Source: Rhodospirillales bacterium (lineage in GTDB: Bacteria; Pseudomonadota; Alphaproteobacteria; Rhodospirillales; UBA2165). From it: a stretch of 64,000 nucleotides of DNA. The notes beneath the pieces are model-generated. The model was not told where the DNA came from. It made no database searches and worked only from the letters and a program-made list of their open reading frames with translations. The first letter of the stretch is position 1. Each line of letters starts with the position of its first letter. Positions 36,889-47,100 of the stretch are shown one piece after another. The stretch covers positions 1 to 64,000 of the forward strand of contig JAOMCN010000002.1 in the NCBI GenBank assembly GCA_028345065.1. Reading direction: 5' to 3'. The translations under genes were made by a program, and so were the position numbers.

Positions 36889-39495
36889 ATGGCATTTGAC
36901 TATCTGTTCATTAACAAAATTTTTTCCGAATGGGAAAATACAACGATCGAAGAGATTAAAGCTGCCTCACCGCAATCAACTGATGATGAGCTTCTCATGC
37001 GGATTAAACTTCACGTTATGGAGATTAAGGAGAAAGGTAGAATATTAAGTAAAGCTGACTTCATTCCTCTTATCAGGCAACTTTTATTAAATCAGAAGGC
37101 CAAAAATCTATCGGACAAATTGACGGTCCCCACAAATGACGGTTGGCCCACCAAAAAAGAATGGGCAAACTCATCTTTTCAGATTGTAGAAACTGGTTCT
37201 CAATATGAGATAAGGCCCAAAGGTTGGCGACCAAAATGGCTTCGTGGTCCCGACAGGAAAGACGACATCTATCTGGACCTTCTTGAGGAGGGTGACCGCG
37301 ATCCACCACCAAGTTTTTCAATGGAATGGTTTTTAAAATGTGCGACGGGCTACGAAACCTATCAAAACTTGGTACAGCGGGAAGCCTTAAGAAGTATATT
37401 CCTTATGCCCCTTGGCTCGACCTTAATTGTCAACATACCGACCGGATCTGGTAAGACAACACTTGCCCAGGCAGAATTCTTAACTCTTGCCGATAGATCG
37501 CAGGTACCGCTTACCATCGTCGCGGTTCCAACGACATCCCTTGCAATTGACTTAGAACGGCGAACAAAAGATTTATTAGAGAAAACCGGTAAAACCCGTT
37601 GGAAAAACCATCATTTTACTTTTTACACAGGGATGAAAGGTCAAGAACAAGTTCGACAAACAATCAAGAAAAATATCCGACACGGCACCCAGGGAATTCT
37701 ATTTGCCAGTCCCGAGACAATTGTTGGATCGTTTTCTCCGGCCCTTTTTGACGCAGTTAAAAGCGATAACCTGTCACTTTTTGTGGTAGATGAAGCGCAT
37801 ATGGTCTGCGAGTGGGGAGATGACTTTCGGAGTGAATACCAGGTCCTCCCCGGTTTGCGGCGCGGTCTATTAAAACATTGTCCAAATAAAAAATTCCGCA
37901 CAATCTTGATGTCCGCGACCCTTACGCCGTCCAATTTGGACACTCTCGAAGAACTATTTGGGCCAAAAGACGAAGTCCAAATTTTCTCTGCCGTCTCATT
38001 ACGGAGGGAACCCACCTACTGGAGTAATTTTGCAGAGAGCAAAGCAAAAAAAGACGAACGCCTGGATGAGGCACTACGTCACGTACCGCGACCATTTATT
38101 TTATATATGTCGAAACCAGAGGACGTGAAAAATTATACACGCAGCTTAAAAAACAAGCATGGTTATCGCCGGATAGAGGAATTCCACGGCGGGACCAACG
38201 GCAAAGAACGGGAACGGATTATCAAGCAATGGCAAAAAGATGAAATTGACGGTATCATCGCAAATTCTGCCTTTGGCTTGGGAATTGACAAGTCCAATGT
38301 CCGCACCGTTATACACGGCGCCCTCCCGGAAACACTGGACCGCTTTTACCAGGAGGTAGGTCGGGGTGGAAGAGACGGAAAGCCCTCTGCATCAATTTCT
38401 ATTTACTGCGATGAAGACATTTCTATAGCTAAAAACTTGGCTAAAGATAGTGTCATTGGGACCGATAGATCTTTCGAACGATGGGAAACAATGTGGAACC
38501 AAAAAGACGACGGAAAAACTCTGAGAAATGATTTATTTGTCTTGGACTACACTATACCCCCGAAAGACATCTCCCAAATAACACCTGCAAACAATGCGTG
38601 GAATTTAAAAATTATAAACTCTCTAAACCGCTGCGGCATGATTGAAACGGATTTTGAACCGATTGATTTATCACAAACACAACTTTTTGAGGGTAGTGAT
38701 GAGGAAAAACAGGAGTTGCTCGATAAGGAGTGGAAAAATTATCATAATAGGATCTTCATTCGTATTGAAGATGAGAACCATCTAGACAAAGAATATTTTG
38801 CTCAGAAATTACGTCACCTCTGGGATGATGAGAAAAATGACGGAGAGGCGTCTCTCGAGAAACTTCAACAGGCCCTTAACGGCGATCAGGAGATGGGACA
38901 AATCTTATCTGGATTATATACTGATGACGTCCGCGGAATTAATGTCTCACATTCCTGCCGAGGATGCCCGGGAAAATGCGATCGTGAGACCAGGCGAATT
39001 TCCAACGGATTGCAATATATAAAGCCATTAAAGCAGCTGGAACCGTCGCTGTGCAATATCGAAAAGTTAAGCAAGAAAGATATAACTGAATTCTATTTGT
39101 TTTATGAAGAAGGGCAACTGGAACCCAATATATATGAATTAATCGATAAACTGATTAAGGAATATGGCGTCAGATACGTTTTATTCTCCAACACCCAATT
39201 TAAGGACCGTGTTGAGGCAAAATTATTGGAAAACACTTATTTTGATGAAATTCTGTTTCTTGGGGACTTAAACATAGAGACAAATTATTGGAACAGGACA
39301 ATAAAAATTCCGACGGCGCAGATTTATTACCCGCACGAAACAGATCGCTTGCCGAATACCCGACTAGACCTCCTGAACCCCTACCCCTCTGTCTCCGTCG
39401 TCCCGTCAAAAATCAAAAGCCATAAACATGATCATCGTCTTTTAATTGAAGACGTACCCTTCAAAAACCATTTGTCCGTTGGGGAGTTTCTCTAA
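36889..39495 (+). CDS. dpdF: RecQ-like helicase DpdF
   Basis: IPTGSGKTTLAQ, VDEAHMVCEWGDDFRSEY, 'FGLGIDKSNVRTVIHGALPETLDRFYQEVGRGGRDGK'. Confidence 0.87.
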   Translation: MAFDYLFINKIFSEWENTTIEEIKAASPQSTDDELLMRIKLHVMEIKEKGRILSKADFIPLIRQLLLNQKAKNLSDKLTVPTNDGWPTKKEWANSSFQIVETGSQYEIRPKGWRPKWLRGPDRKDDIYLDLLEEGDRDPPPSFSMEWFLKCATGYETYQNLVQREALRSIFLMPLGSTLIVNIPTGSGKTTLAQAEFLTLADRSQVPLTIVAVPTTSLAIDLERRTKDLLEKTGKTRWKNHHFTFYTGMKGQEQVRQTIKKNIRHGTQGILFASPETIVGSFSPALFDAVKSDNLSLFVVDEAHMVCEWGDDFRSEYQVLPGLRRGLLKHCPNKKFRTILMSATLTPSNLDTLEELFGPKDEVQIFSAVSLRREPTYWSNFAESKAKKDERLDEALRHVPRPFILYMSKPEDVKNYTRSLKNKHGYRRIEEFHGGTNGKERERIIKQWQKDEIDGIIANSAFGLGIDKSNVRTVIHGALPETLDRFYQEVGRGGRDGKPSASISIYCDEDISIAKNLAKDSVIGTDRSFERWETMWNQKDDGKTLRNDLFVLDYTIPPKDISQITPANNAWNLKIINSLNRCGMIETDFEPIDLSQTQLFEGSDEEKQELLDKEWKNYHNRIFIRIEDENHLDKEYFAQKLRHLWDDEKNDGEASLEKLQQALNGDQEMGQILSGLYTDDVRGINVSHSCRGCPGKCDRETRRISNGLQYIKPLKQLEPSLCNIEKLSKKDITEFYLFYEEGQLEPNIYELIDKLIKEYGVRYVLFSNTQFKDRVEAKLLENTYFDEILFLGDLNIETNYWNRTIKIPTAQIYYPHETDRLPNTRLDLLNPYPSVSVVPSKIKSHKHDHRLLIEDVPFKNHLSVGEFL

Positions 39496-40391
39496 TGGCT
39501 ATCCTGAATGTTGATTGCCAGCTTAACGTCCTTTTACTGATTTGCGATGTGCTATCGGAAGTCGGACCTACTCCAAAGAAAGAGTTAGTCACCCTTTGTG
39601 TGTCTGGCGTCGAAAACGATCCAAACAAACGAACCTTGGGAAGTATCAACCAATTTAATAATATAGGAGAGGGTGTAGGCCTCTTTGATGAAGATACCAA
39701 TCAGACAATCTCCTTTGCCAAAGAATACCAGGAAATAGACAAGTGCCCCCCCCAAGAACGCCTCGAAAAACTTCCCAAATTATTAAGGCGTGCAATCTTT
39801 AGCAACCAGTTAAAGGACGACTTCATGACCAGTAACGAAGGCTCCAATGACATAAACCGAGCCTTCGCCTGGTTACTATCCCAGGATGTTTATACCATGT
39901 CTCTGGCAAACAATCCCATGTTTGAATTGGAGAGAGAGCAGTTTAAAAAGACAAGAGAGCGGGTTCTGGACGATAACAGTTCCAGGACACGTAATATGAG
40001 AGAGTGGGGCACCTTCCTGGGGTTTATTGATCAGTCCTCTAATGACGCTATCATTGACCCTACAAGGGCAATTCAGGAAACTCTTCCAGATGTCTTCGGA
40101 AGGAAGAAAGAACTAAAGGCAGAGGAGTTTATCAAACGTCTCGCCGAAGAACTTCCCCCTTTAGATGGAGGTAAATTCCGAAACGCCGTTGAAAAATGTC
40201 TAGATACGAAATCTTGGAACAAACCTGAGGACGGCGTTTTATCAAAGTCACTGTCCAGGGCACTCTGGCGCCTTCACAAAAATCCAAAAACACAATTTCA
40301 GATGGAACCCAGAGCGGATGCCGGATCGTGGGGCCTAGATTTACCACAAGGCGCCAACCCTAGAAGCTTTAGCCATGTGAGAGGGAGTTAA
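39495..40391 (+). CDS. dpdG: DpdG-like protein
   Basis: 298 aa, between DpdF and the DpdH-like ATPase; assigned from order and size rather than a recognised motif. Confidence 0.6.
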   Translation: MAILNVDCQLNVLLLICDVLSEVGPTPKKELVTLCVSGVENDPNKRTLGSINQFNNIGEGVGLFDEDTNQTISFAKEYQEIDKCPPQERLEKLPKLLRRAIFSNQLKDDFMTSNEGSNDINRAFAWLLSQDVYTMSLANNPMFELEREQFKKTRERVLDDNSSRTRNMREWGTFLGFIDQSSNDAIIDPTRAIQETLPDVFGRKKELKAEEFIKRLAEELPPLDGGKFRNAVEKCLDTKSWNKPEDGVLSKSLSRALWRLHKNPKTQFQMEPRADAGSWGLDLPQGANPRSFSHVRGS

Positions 40392-40397
40392 TCGAGT

Positions 40398-43300
40398 TTG
40401 ACTGAACTAATTCAATTTTGGCCAAGTATCGACAACATTTCCGATTGCATTGTTGATCGCCAGGAAGCCGTCACGAGCAACGCGATCCTCCTGGCCATCC
40501 ACAGACCTATGGCACTTCAATGGCAGGAAGAAAATACCGATAGCCTAATAAATAAAATAGAGACGGACGTCCTTTTGGAATTAACGAAGCCAAATCCAGA
40601 TGCAGGCGGCCAATGTGTCACGATCACAGGTGCCTCCGGGTCAGGTAAAACGCATTTGGTCCGTTGGTTGGAAGCGCAAATTGTCAGAGATCCGAAGTTG
40701 AGAGAGAGATATAAGTGCATAAGGGTTCCAAAATCGGCGAGCCTTAGAAGCGTCGTCGAACATATAATTCAGCCTCTAGAGGGAGATCCCGCCTACGATA
40801 ACATCCGCAGTACGCTGGAAAACGTAATACCAGACCTGGACGAGAGGGCAGCGGCAAACGATTTAACTAGCAAACTCCGAACCCGGTTAGAAAATAAGGA
40901 AATAGAGATAGAAAAAAACGAGGGAGATAGTGGTCAACTCAGCAAAGAGGATAGATTAAATAAATTTCACTGCCAACGCCTCAGGGCGTACATCAATGAA
41001 TTGACTATAGAAGAGCACATCCGTGATTCCGTTCTCATGCGCATTGTGCGCCAGGCTACCTCAAGACACAACGAATTGGGTGCAGATGACCAAAGCGACT
41101 TCGAGCAGTTTGAGCCCGAAGATTTTAATCTCCCCGATCATATAGACGTTCAGGCTGCTAGTAACAGCGTTATATCATACTATGATAACTTGAGAGACCC
41201 TTCCGCCCGTCAAAGAGCCTGCGATATACTAAATTCTGTTTTAAGCGACGCCGTTGGAGATGTCTTTAATATACAACAACTCGCAGACGGCAGAACGTGG
41301 GGAGAATTATTTGGGGAAATAAGAAGAATATTTAAGCAAAAGGAACAGGAATTAGTGTTTCTTGTTGAGGACTTCTTCGCCCTTACGGGAATGCAAAAAC
41401 CCCTTGTGTCAGTACTCATCGGAGAGAGTGAAAGTGAAGAGTGGTGTAACATCCGCTCCGCCATCGGCGTCACAGATGGTTACAGAGCTGAAAACATCAA
41501 TAGTTATATTTCTCGAGGTGGGGGACAATTTCTAGTCAGCAACTTATACGAGACCCAGGAAGAGGCCCTTACATTTGCGGTTAACATGGTAGGTGGCTAC
41601 CTAAATGCCGGTCGTTGGGGAAAAGATAACCTGGAAAGGGAATTAAATAATTATCAGGAGGGGGACGGGGGCTGGAAAAACTTCTATAATGACGGGGACC
41701 TCTCAGAACAGGACAAAACCATAATCGAGAAATTTGGCCTCTCAGATGATGGTTACCCTCTGTTTCCTCTGAATAAAGATGCCATCAAAACGCTGGCGAA
41801 GCATCACTTGCTCCCTGGTGATCGCAAAACCTTTGAACCCAGAATACTTATAAAATTTATTTTACAGAAGACGTTAAGACTGAGAGAGAAATTCGAGAAC
41901 AAGGCATTCCCGCCATTGAATTTGTCAGAAGGTATAAACAGGCAAGCGGCCATAGATCAGTATATCATGGGCCAGAATTGTCCAGACGGGGACAAAGAAA
42001 GATTAAAATCGTTTGTTTCACTTTGGTGCGGTAATCCCCAACAACGTGATCAACTCCGCGCAGATGAAATCATTTTAAAGACCTTTAACCTCCCGAAGAT
42101 GAGCGGCGTTTTGGAACCCGTTACCGAGGATCCACCAACAGTTGACCCTCCAACTGGTGACGACCCACCGCCACCTAAACTAAACTTACCTACCCAAGTG
42201 TGGGAGGGTAAATTAGAAAATTGGGTTAACGGACAGAGTGTTTCTGCAAAGGATGCCAACGAACTTCGAATATCCATTCGAGATTTTATAATCAATCGAA
42301 TTAGATGGGATGTCATCAGGGTAAAAATACCGTCGCAGGACAACTTTGATCAAAGCCTCATTGGTATCCCTATAGCGCAAGGTGGGGGTCGACCACCATT
42401 TAGAATTTTCATCGAAGGGGATGCCAATACAACAGAAATAAACGATATCGATGGATCCTTACGGCAGGAAATGACAGCAATTGGACACTATATCGAAATG
42501 GGGGGTTGGGAATATGAAGGGGGAGAACTGGAAAGAGCCCAAGCTTATAATCTGATCGATCGCATGGTCCCGGAATTTGAAGCTTATTTCATTGAGAAGG
42601 CGACAAAGGAGCTCTCACCATTATTGGTTGCGGCTGGGGCAATGGCAACTTTACGGGGAACCCCGATAGAAGGCAAAAATGATTGGAATGCCCTATTTTT
42701 GGGAAACACTACAGAAGCTCCAAAAGGATATACATTTGACACCCCTAGCTATCAGGAAGTGTATGATTTGCAACGAAATTCGTTTATTCATGCGAAGGGT
42801 TTAGAAAGTTTAATTTTTGACCGGTGTGGTTGCTACCAGGGAGCAGGCAATACCGCCTACGCTGTTGACGTTGCACGACTTAAGAATGTCCCCGAAGATA
42901 TCCCTTTGAATACTATAAAACATTTGTTTCCAGAGAACTTTGCCTTTTTTCAAAGCATCCGAGAAAACCAACTTTCAAGCAAAGCAAGAAATTTTGTGAA
43001 ACAAATTGGTCAGGACCTAAGGGCGTGCGGGGATGTATTTAAAACGCTGGAGACGGGTGATCCAGTAATCATTGCAAGCCTTTTAACAAACGCCCAGGGA
43101 AATAACATGTTGAAGGGGAATAGAGCATTTTTACAAACCGCATTTGACACGCTGAACAATAGTCAAATTAAAAAAAGCACGTTGGAAAAAATTGAAAAAA
43201 CCATTTCCAAAGATCAACCAGAAATTCTCAAGATGGGCCAAATACTTGCCCAAATTGATCTGACGGAATTTGTAAAAGTTCAGAAGAATTGTCTGATCGT

Positions 43301-43445
43301 CAGCGAATTCCTGGAATCTCTATCAAAAAATATGGAGCAACACGCGGGAACTGCTGCGGGTGCCGAACTGACTAAAAGGCAAGAGGACATCAAGAAAGAC
43401 TTAGAAGAGATCAAAAGTACAGTTGAAAATATGGTTAATGTCTGA
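40398..43445 (+). CDS. dpdH: DpdH-like P-loop ATPase
   Basis: 1015 aa; Walker A TGASGSGKTHLVRWLEAQI; position in the cluster. Confidence 0.65.
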   Translation: MTELIQFWPSIDNISDCIVDRQEAVTSNAILLAIHRPMALQWQEENTDSLINKIETDVLLELTKPNPDAGGQCVTITGASGSGKTHLVRWLEAQIVRDPKLRERYKCIRVPKSASLRSVVEHIIQPLEGDPAYDNIRSTLENVIPDLDERAAANDLTSKLRTRLENKEIEIEKNEGDSGQLSKEDRLNKFHCQRLRAYINELTIEEHIRDSVLMRIVRQATSRHNELGADDQSDFEQFEPEDFNLPDHIDVQAASNSVISYYDNLRDPSARQRACDILNSVLSDAVGDVFNIQQLADGRTWGELFGEIRRIFKQKEQELVFLVEDFFALTGMQKPLVSVLIGESESEEWCNIRSAIGVTDGYRAENINSYISRGGGQFLVSNLYETQEEALTFAVNMVGGYLNAGRWGKDNLERELNNYQEGDGGWKNFYNDGDLSEQDKTIIEKFGLSDDGYPLFPLNKDAIKTLAKHHLLPGDRKTFEPRILIKFILQKTLRLREKFENKAFPPLNLSEGINRQAAIDQYIMGQNCPDGDKERLKSFVSLWCGNPQQRDQLRADEIILKTFNLPKMSGVLEPVTEDPPTVDPPTGDDPPPPKLNLPTQVWEGKLENWVNGQSVSAKDANELRISIRDFIINRIRWDVIRVKIPSQDNFDQSLIGIPIAQGGGRPPFRIFIEGDANTTEINDIDGSLRQEMTAIGHYIEMGGWEYEGGELERAQAYNLIDRMVPEFEAYFIEKATKELSPLLVAAGAMATLRGTPIEGKNDWNALFLGNTTEAPKGYTFDTPSYQEVYDLQRNSFIHAKGLESLIFDRCGCYQGAGNTAYAVDVARLKNVPEDIPLNTIKHLFPENFAFFQSIRENQLSSKARNFVKQIGQDLRACGDVFKTLETGDPVIIASLLTNAQGNNMLKGNRAFLQTAFDTLNNSQIKKSTLEKIEKTISKDQPEILKMGQILAQIDLTEFVKVQKNCLIVSEFLESLSKNMEQHAGTAAGAELTKRQEDIKKDLEEIKSTVENMVNV

Positions 43446-43450
43446 AGATC

Positions 43451-44191
43451 ATGACTACATTTAACTTAAAAGACATTAACAAAAAGCTCTCCGATATCAA
43501 AGGTGCGGAGGGGAATATTGCGGAGGAAAAAGCGCTGGGGGAGCGCCTTTCTGAACTCCAGGGCAGCAGAAATCATTTATCAGAGGTACAAGAAAAAATT
43601 AATACGCTTAAGCAAGCGGCAAGCGAAGGCGAAGATGAAATCTCCATTGCTATAAATCTTGATGTTAACCAGTTTCAATCTATCCAAAACCAGTTGCAGG
43701 ACAGGTTAGACAAATTTGATCAAGATCCAACAAACGAAAATTTTATGGGCGGAAACAAATGGAATAGATTAGTAAGTCTTATTAGAGATAGCTGCAACAC
43801 CGCAATCTCGGCGTTTGAGAAAAACTGGGAAACGATCGTTAGAGAAAAACTGGGATCGTCCCCGGAAGAACTCGAGCGCGTCATGGGAAAAGAAGGCCCA
43901 AACGTTGGGACGATGGCAAAATACAAACAAACCTATTATGAAGGGTTTGCCGCCGTAGAAAAGTTTACTGAAGAAAACCAAATTAACATCAAGTTACTCC
44001 TTCAAATCGCGGAAAAACTGATACAAATTCGAAAAATATTTGTAAATATTCCTGACGACTTAAAAGAATTTTTCGAAGATGCAGCGAGAAGTGGTTTTCC
44101 CCTCGAAAAATACACGGCCGAGATAGAGGAGTGGCTAAAGGAAAACAAAGTCATTGATCGTTACGTTATCGGGTCACGTCGTGATCATTAA
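43451..44191 (+). CDS. dpdI: DpdI-like coiled-coil protein
   Basis: 246 aa coiled-coil-rich protein between DpdH- and DpdJ-like genes; assigned from position. Confidence 0.55.
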   Translation: MTTFNLKDINKKLSDIKGAEGNIAEEKALGERLSELQGSRNHLSEVQEKINTLKQAASEGEDEISIAINLDVNQFQSIQNQLQDRLDKFDQDPTNENFMGGNKWNRLVSLIRDSCNTAISAFEKNWETIVREKLGSSPEELERVMGKEGPNVGTMAKYKQTYYEGFAAVEKFTEENQINIKLLLQIAEKLIQIRKIFVNIPDDLKEFFEDAARSGFPLEKYTAEIEEWLKENKVIDRYVIGSRRDH

Positions 44192-47100
44192 CAACACAGA
44201 TGATATTCTAAGATTAATTCTTGATGAGATTGAACGCCGGGAAAATTCTCTCCTGGTCTGGGGTGTTGTTGACGGTTCTTCCAGCGAAACAGAAATTTTA
44301 GCTGTTATTTCAGATATCATAGACGACAACTGGAAAAGAGTTGAAGAAATTGATGATAGGTTCACGGATACGGGATTTGTCCTCAAAAAACTCACAGAAA
44401 AGTGCCTCATCTTTGAGATCCCGTTTACCGATGATCAAAGACAATTTAGATCGAGAATGGCGGAGACCGTTCGCCTTCTTTTTCACCTTAGGCAATTGTT
44501 TCCCCTGCATGATCGAGTTGGCGGCTATAATGCTGCAAATACGCTGGTAGCCGATTACCGATTTAAGCGGGTAAGCCGGTCTTACCCAAAACGAGACCAG
44601 ACGTTATCAGACTTTTTTGAGGTATTATGTGCAGAGAACCCTAATATTCGGGCGGCTCTTGAAGCCCAATCTGAGAGACGTCCTGGCATTGAACGTTTTA
44701 TGCTAGCGAATTTTCAGGTTGAGGCAACTAAGGCTATTTTAGACAGCATCGCAACCAAGAACGACCAGGGAATTCTCATATCTGCAGGAACGGGAAGTGG
44801 AAAAACCCTCGCATTCTACCTGCCTGCCCTCTCGCGCATAAGCGATCTTATTCAACAAGAAGACAACACTGACAGATGGGTAAAGGCGGTGGCTATTTAC
44901 CCCAGAAACGAACTGCTAAAGGACCAATTTAGAGAAGTCTTCACTGAAGCGCGATTACTCGATGACCTTTTAAAGGCGAAGAACAAAAGAAAAATTCAAA
45001 TTGGAGCCCTATTCGGTCCAACACCAAATTCATCGGGCGGTCCTAAATATAAGGACGATTGGATAGATGATGGAGCGGGTTACATCTGTCCATATATTAA
45101 CTGCATTCAATGTGGCGGATTAATGGTTTGGCGGCATGAGGATCTGCGTCGAAACAGGGAAGTTCTATGCTGCCAAGGAGATGAGTGTGATTTTGAAATT
45201 AACGAAGACGAAATAATTTTGACACGGAAGAGGATCGCCAAATCCCCGCCGGATATCCTTTTTACGTCCACTGAAATGATGAACCGCCATCTGAGTAACA
45301 AGATTTTAAGAAGTGCCTTCGGAGCTTTCCCCCACGCCCAAAGGGCACCAGAAATGATGCTCCTCGACGAAGTTCACACTTACCAAAGCTTTACGGGTGC
45401 TCAGATCGCCTTTCTGTTACGACGTTGGAGAAATGCACTTCCGAATGGTTCAGACGTCACCTTCATTGGGCTTTCGGCAACCCTGAAAGATGGGGAGGTT
45501 TTCTTTGCAGAATTGTGCGGGCTTAGTGCCGACAACGTAACTGAAATCAAGCCCCGCCCTTCGGAAATGGAAAAGGAAGGCGCCGAATATACCATTGCCC
45601 TCCGCGGAGATCCCGTATCAAGGGCAGCTCTCCTCTCAACGACCATTCAGACTGGAATGCTGTTATCTCGAACTTTAGATGAAAGAAACTCGCGAGTGAG
45701 CGACGGCATATTTGGGACGAAACTTTTCGCCTTTACGGATAAACTGGACGTCATCAACCGCCTAGAACCAGATATGCTGGATGCAGAGGGGCGAGATAGA
45801 GATGGAACCCCCCTTCGAAAACCTCCTTTAGCATTTTTACGGCAACCTCAGAACGATAAAACTCGCTACACAAATGGCCAGGATTGGCTGATGTGCAGGC
45901 AGATTGGCCATTTCCTGGATAACAAAAAGAATATTTCCAAAACGACCTCCCAAGATCCGGGTGTTAATCTTGAAGCAGAGGTCATCATAGCGACGTCGAC
46001 ACTTGAAGTGGGTTTTAATGAAACGAACGTTGGCGCCGTAATCCAGCACAAAGCCCCAAGAGGCATGGCGTCGTACGTACAGAGAAAGGGTCGTGCCGGA
46101 AGAACCCGAAAAATGAGACCTTGGACGGCAATTGTCCTATCGGACTATGGTCGCGATCGCCTGATTTATATGGCGTATGAACAACTTTTCGATCCGGAAT
46201 TACCTGCAAATTCTCTTCCCATTGGTAACCGATATATCTCAAGGATCCAGGCGGTCTACTGTCTGATCGAGTATTTGTCGAAAGAGGTAGGAAACATTTG
46301 GTCCGGTCGCCCTATACGGAAATGGCTATCTCAACCCTACGAACCGGATAATCGAGAAGAAACACTTAAAAAAGAACGGTTATTTCATAAGAAACTTCGG
46401 GAAATTCTGACAAATATACTTGAAGACACTGTTGTTTTTGATGACTTTTCTTCTTACCTCGGTAAATCTCTTCAACTCCAAAACGATGAAATTCAGGCAA
46501 TTCTGTGGGATCACCCGCGTCCCCTCATAACTGCCGTCATCCCCACCGCCTTGAGACGCCTTGCAACCAACTGGAAAAATGAGAACGGAGATGAAGACCA
46601 TTATTTACGTGATGCCCCCCTTCCGGAATTCGCAACGCAGACTTTGTTTAATGACTTAAACCTTCCCGAAGTTATTTTAAAGATGCCTGAACAGCAACTG
46701 GGAGACGACGAAACCATGGCACTTTCCCAAGCGATGAGGGAATTTGCCCCTGGGAGAATATCAAAACGATTTGCTGCAACCGGAAGAGCTAACTTAAAAC
46801 ATTGGGTGTGTCCTGAGGATTTAACGGAGAATGAATGCCTCCTAGAGTTCACAAATCCATATGAATTATCCGAACTGGGAAGGTGGTCGTTAGTTGAAAG
46901 ATCTGATGTCGTTTCTCTGCCAGTCTTCCGGCTATTATCCATTCAACTTAAACAGGCAGATCCGGATTACGGTGATACCTCTAATGCCCGACTAAACTGG
47001 CATACTCAAATCATTGCCAGAGAGAGAGGAACCCCACTGGCACCACCCGTCGGTGTGCCTCTTGAACAACTAATCGAAGACATCCAAATTTTCACTCATG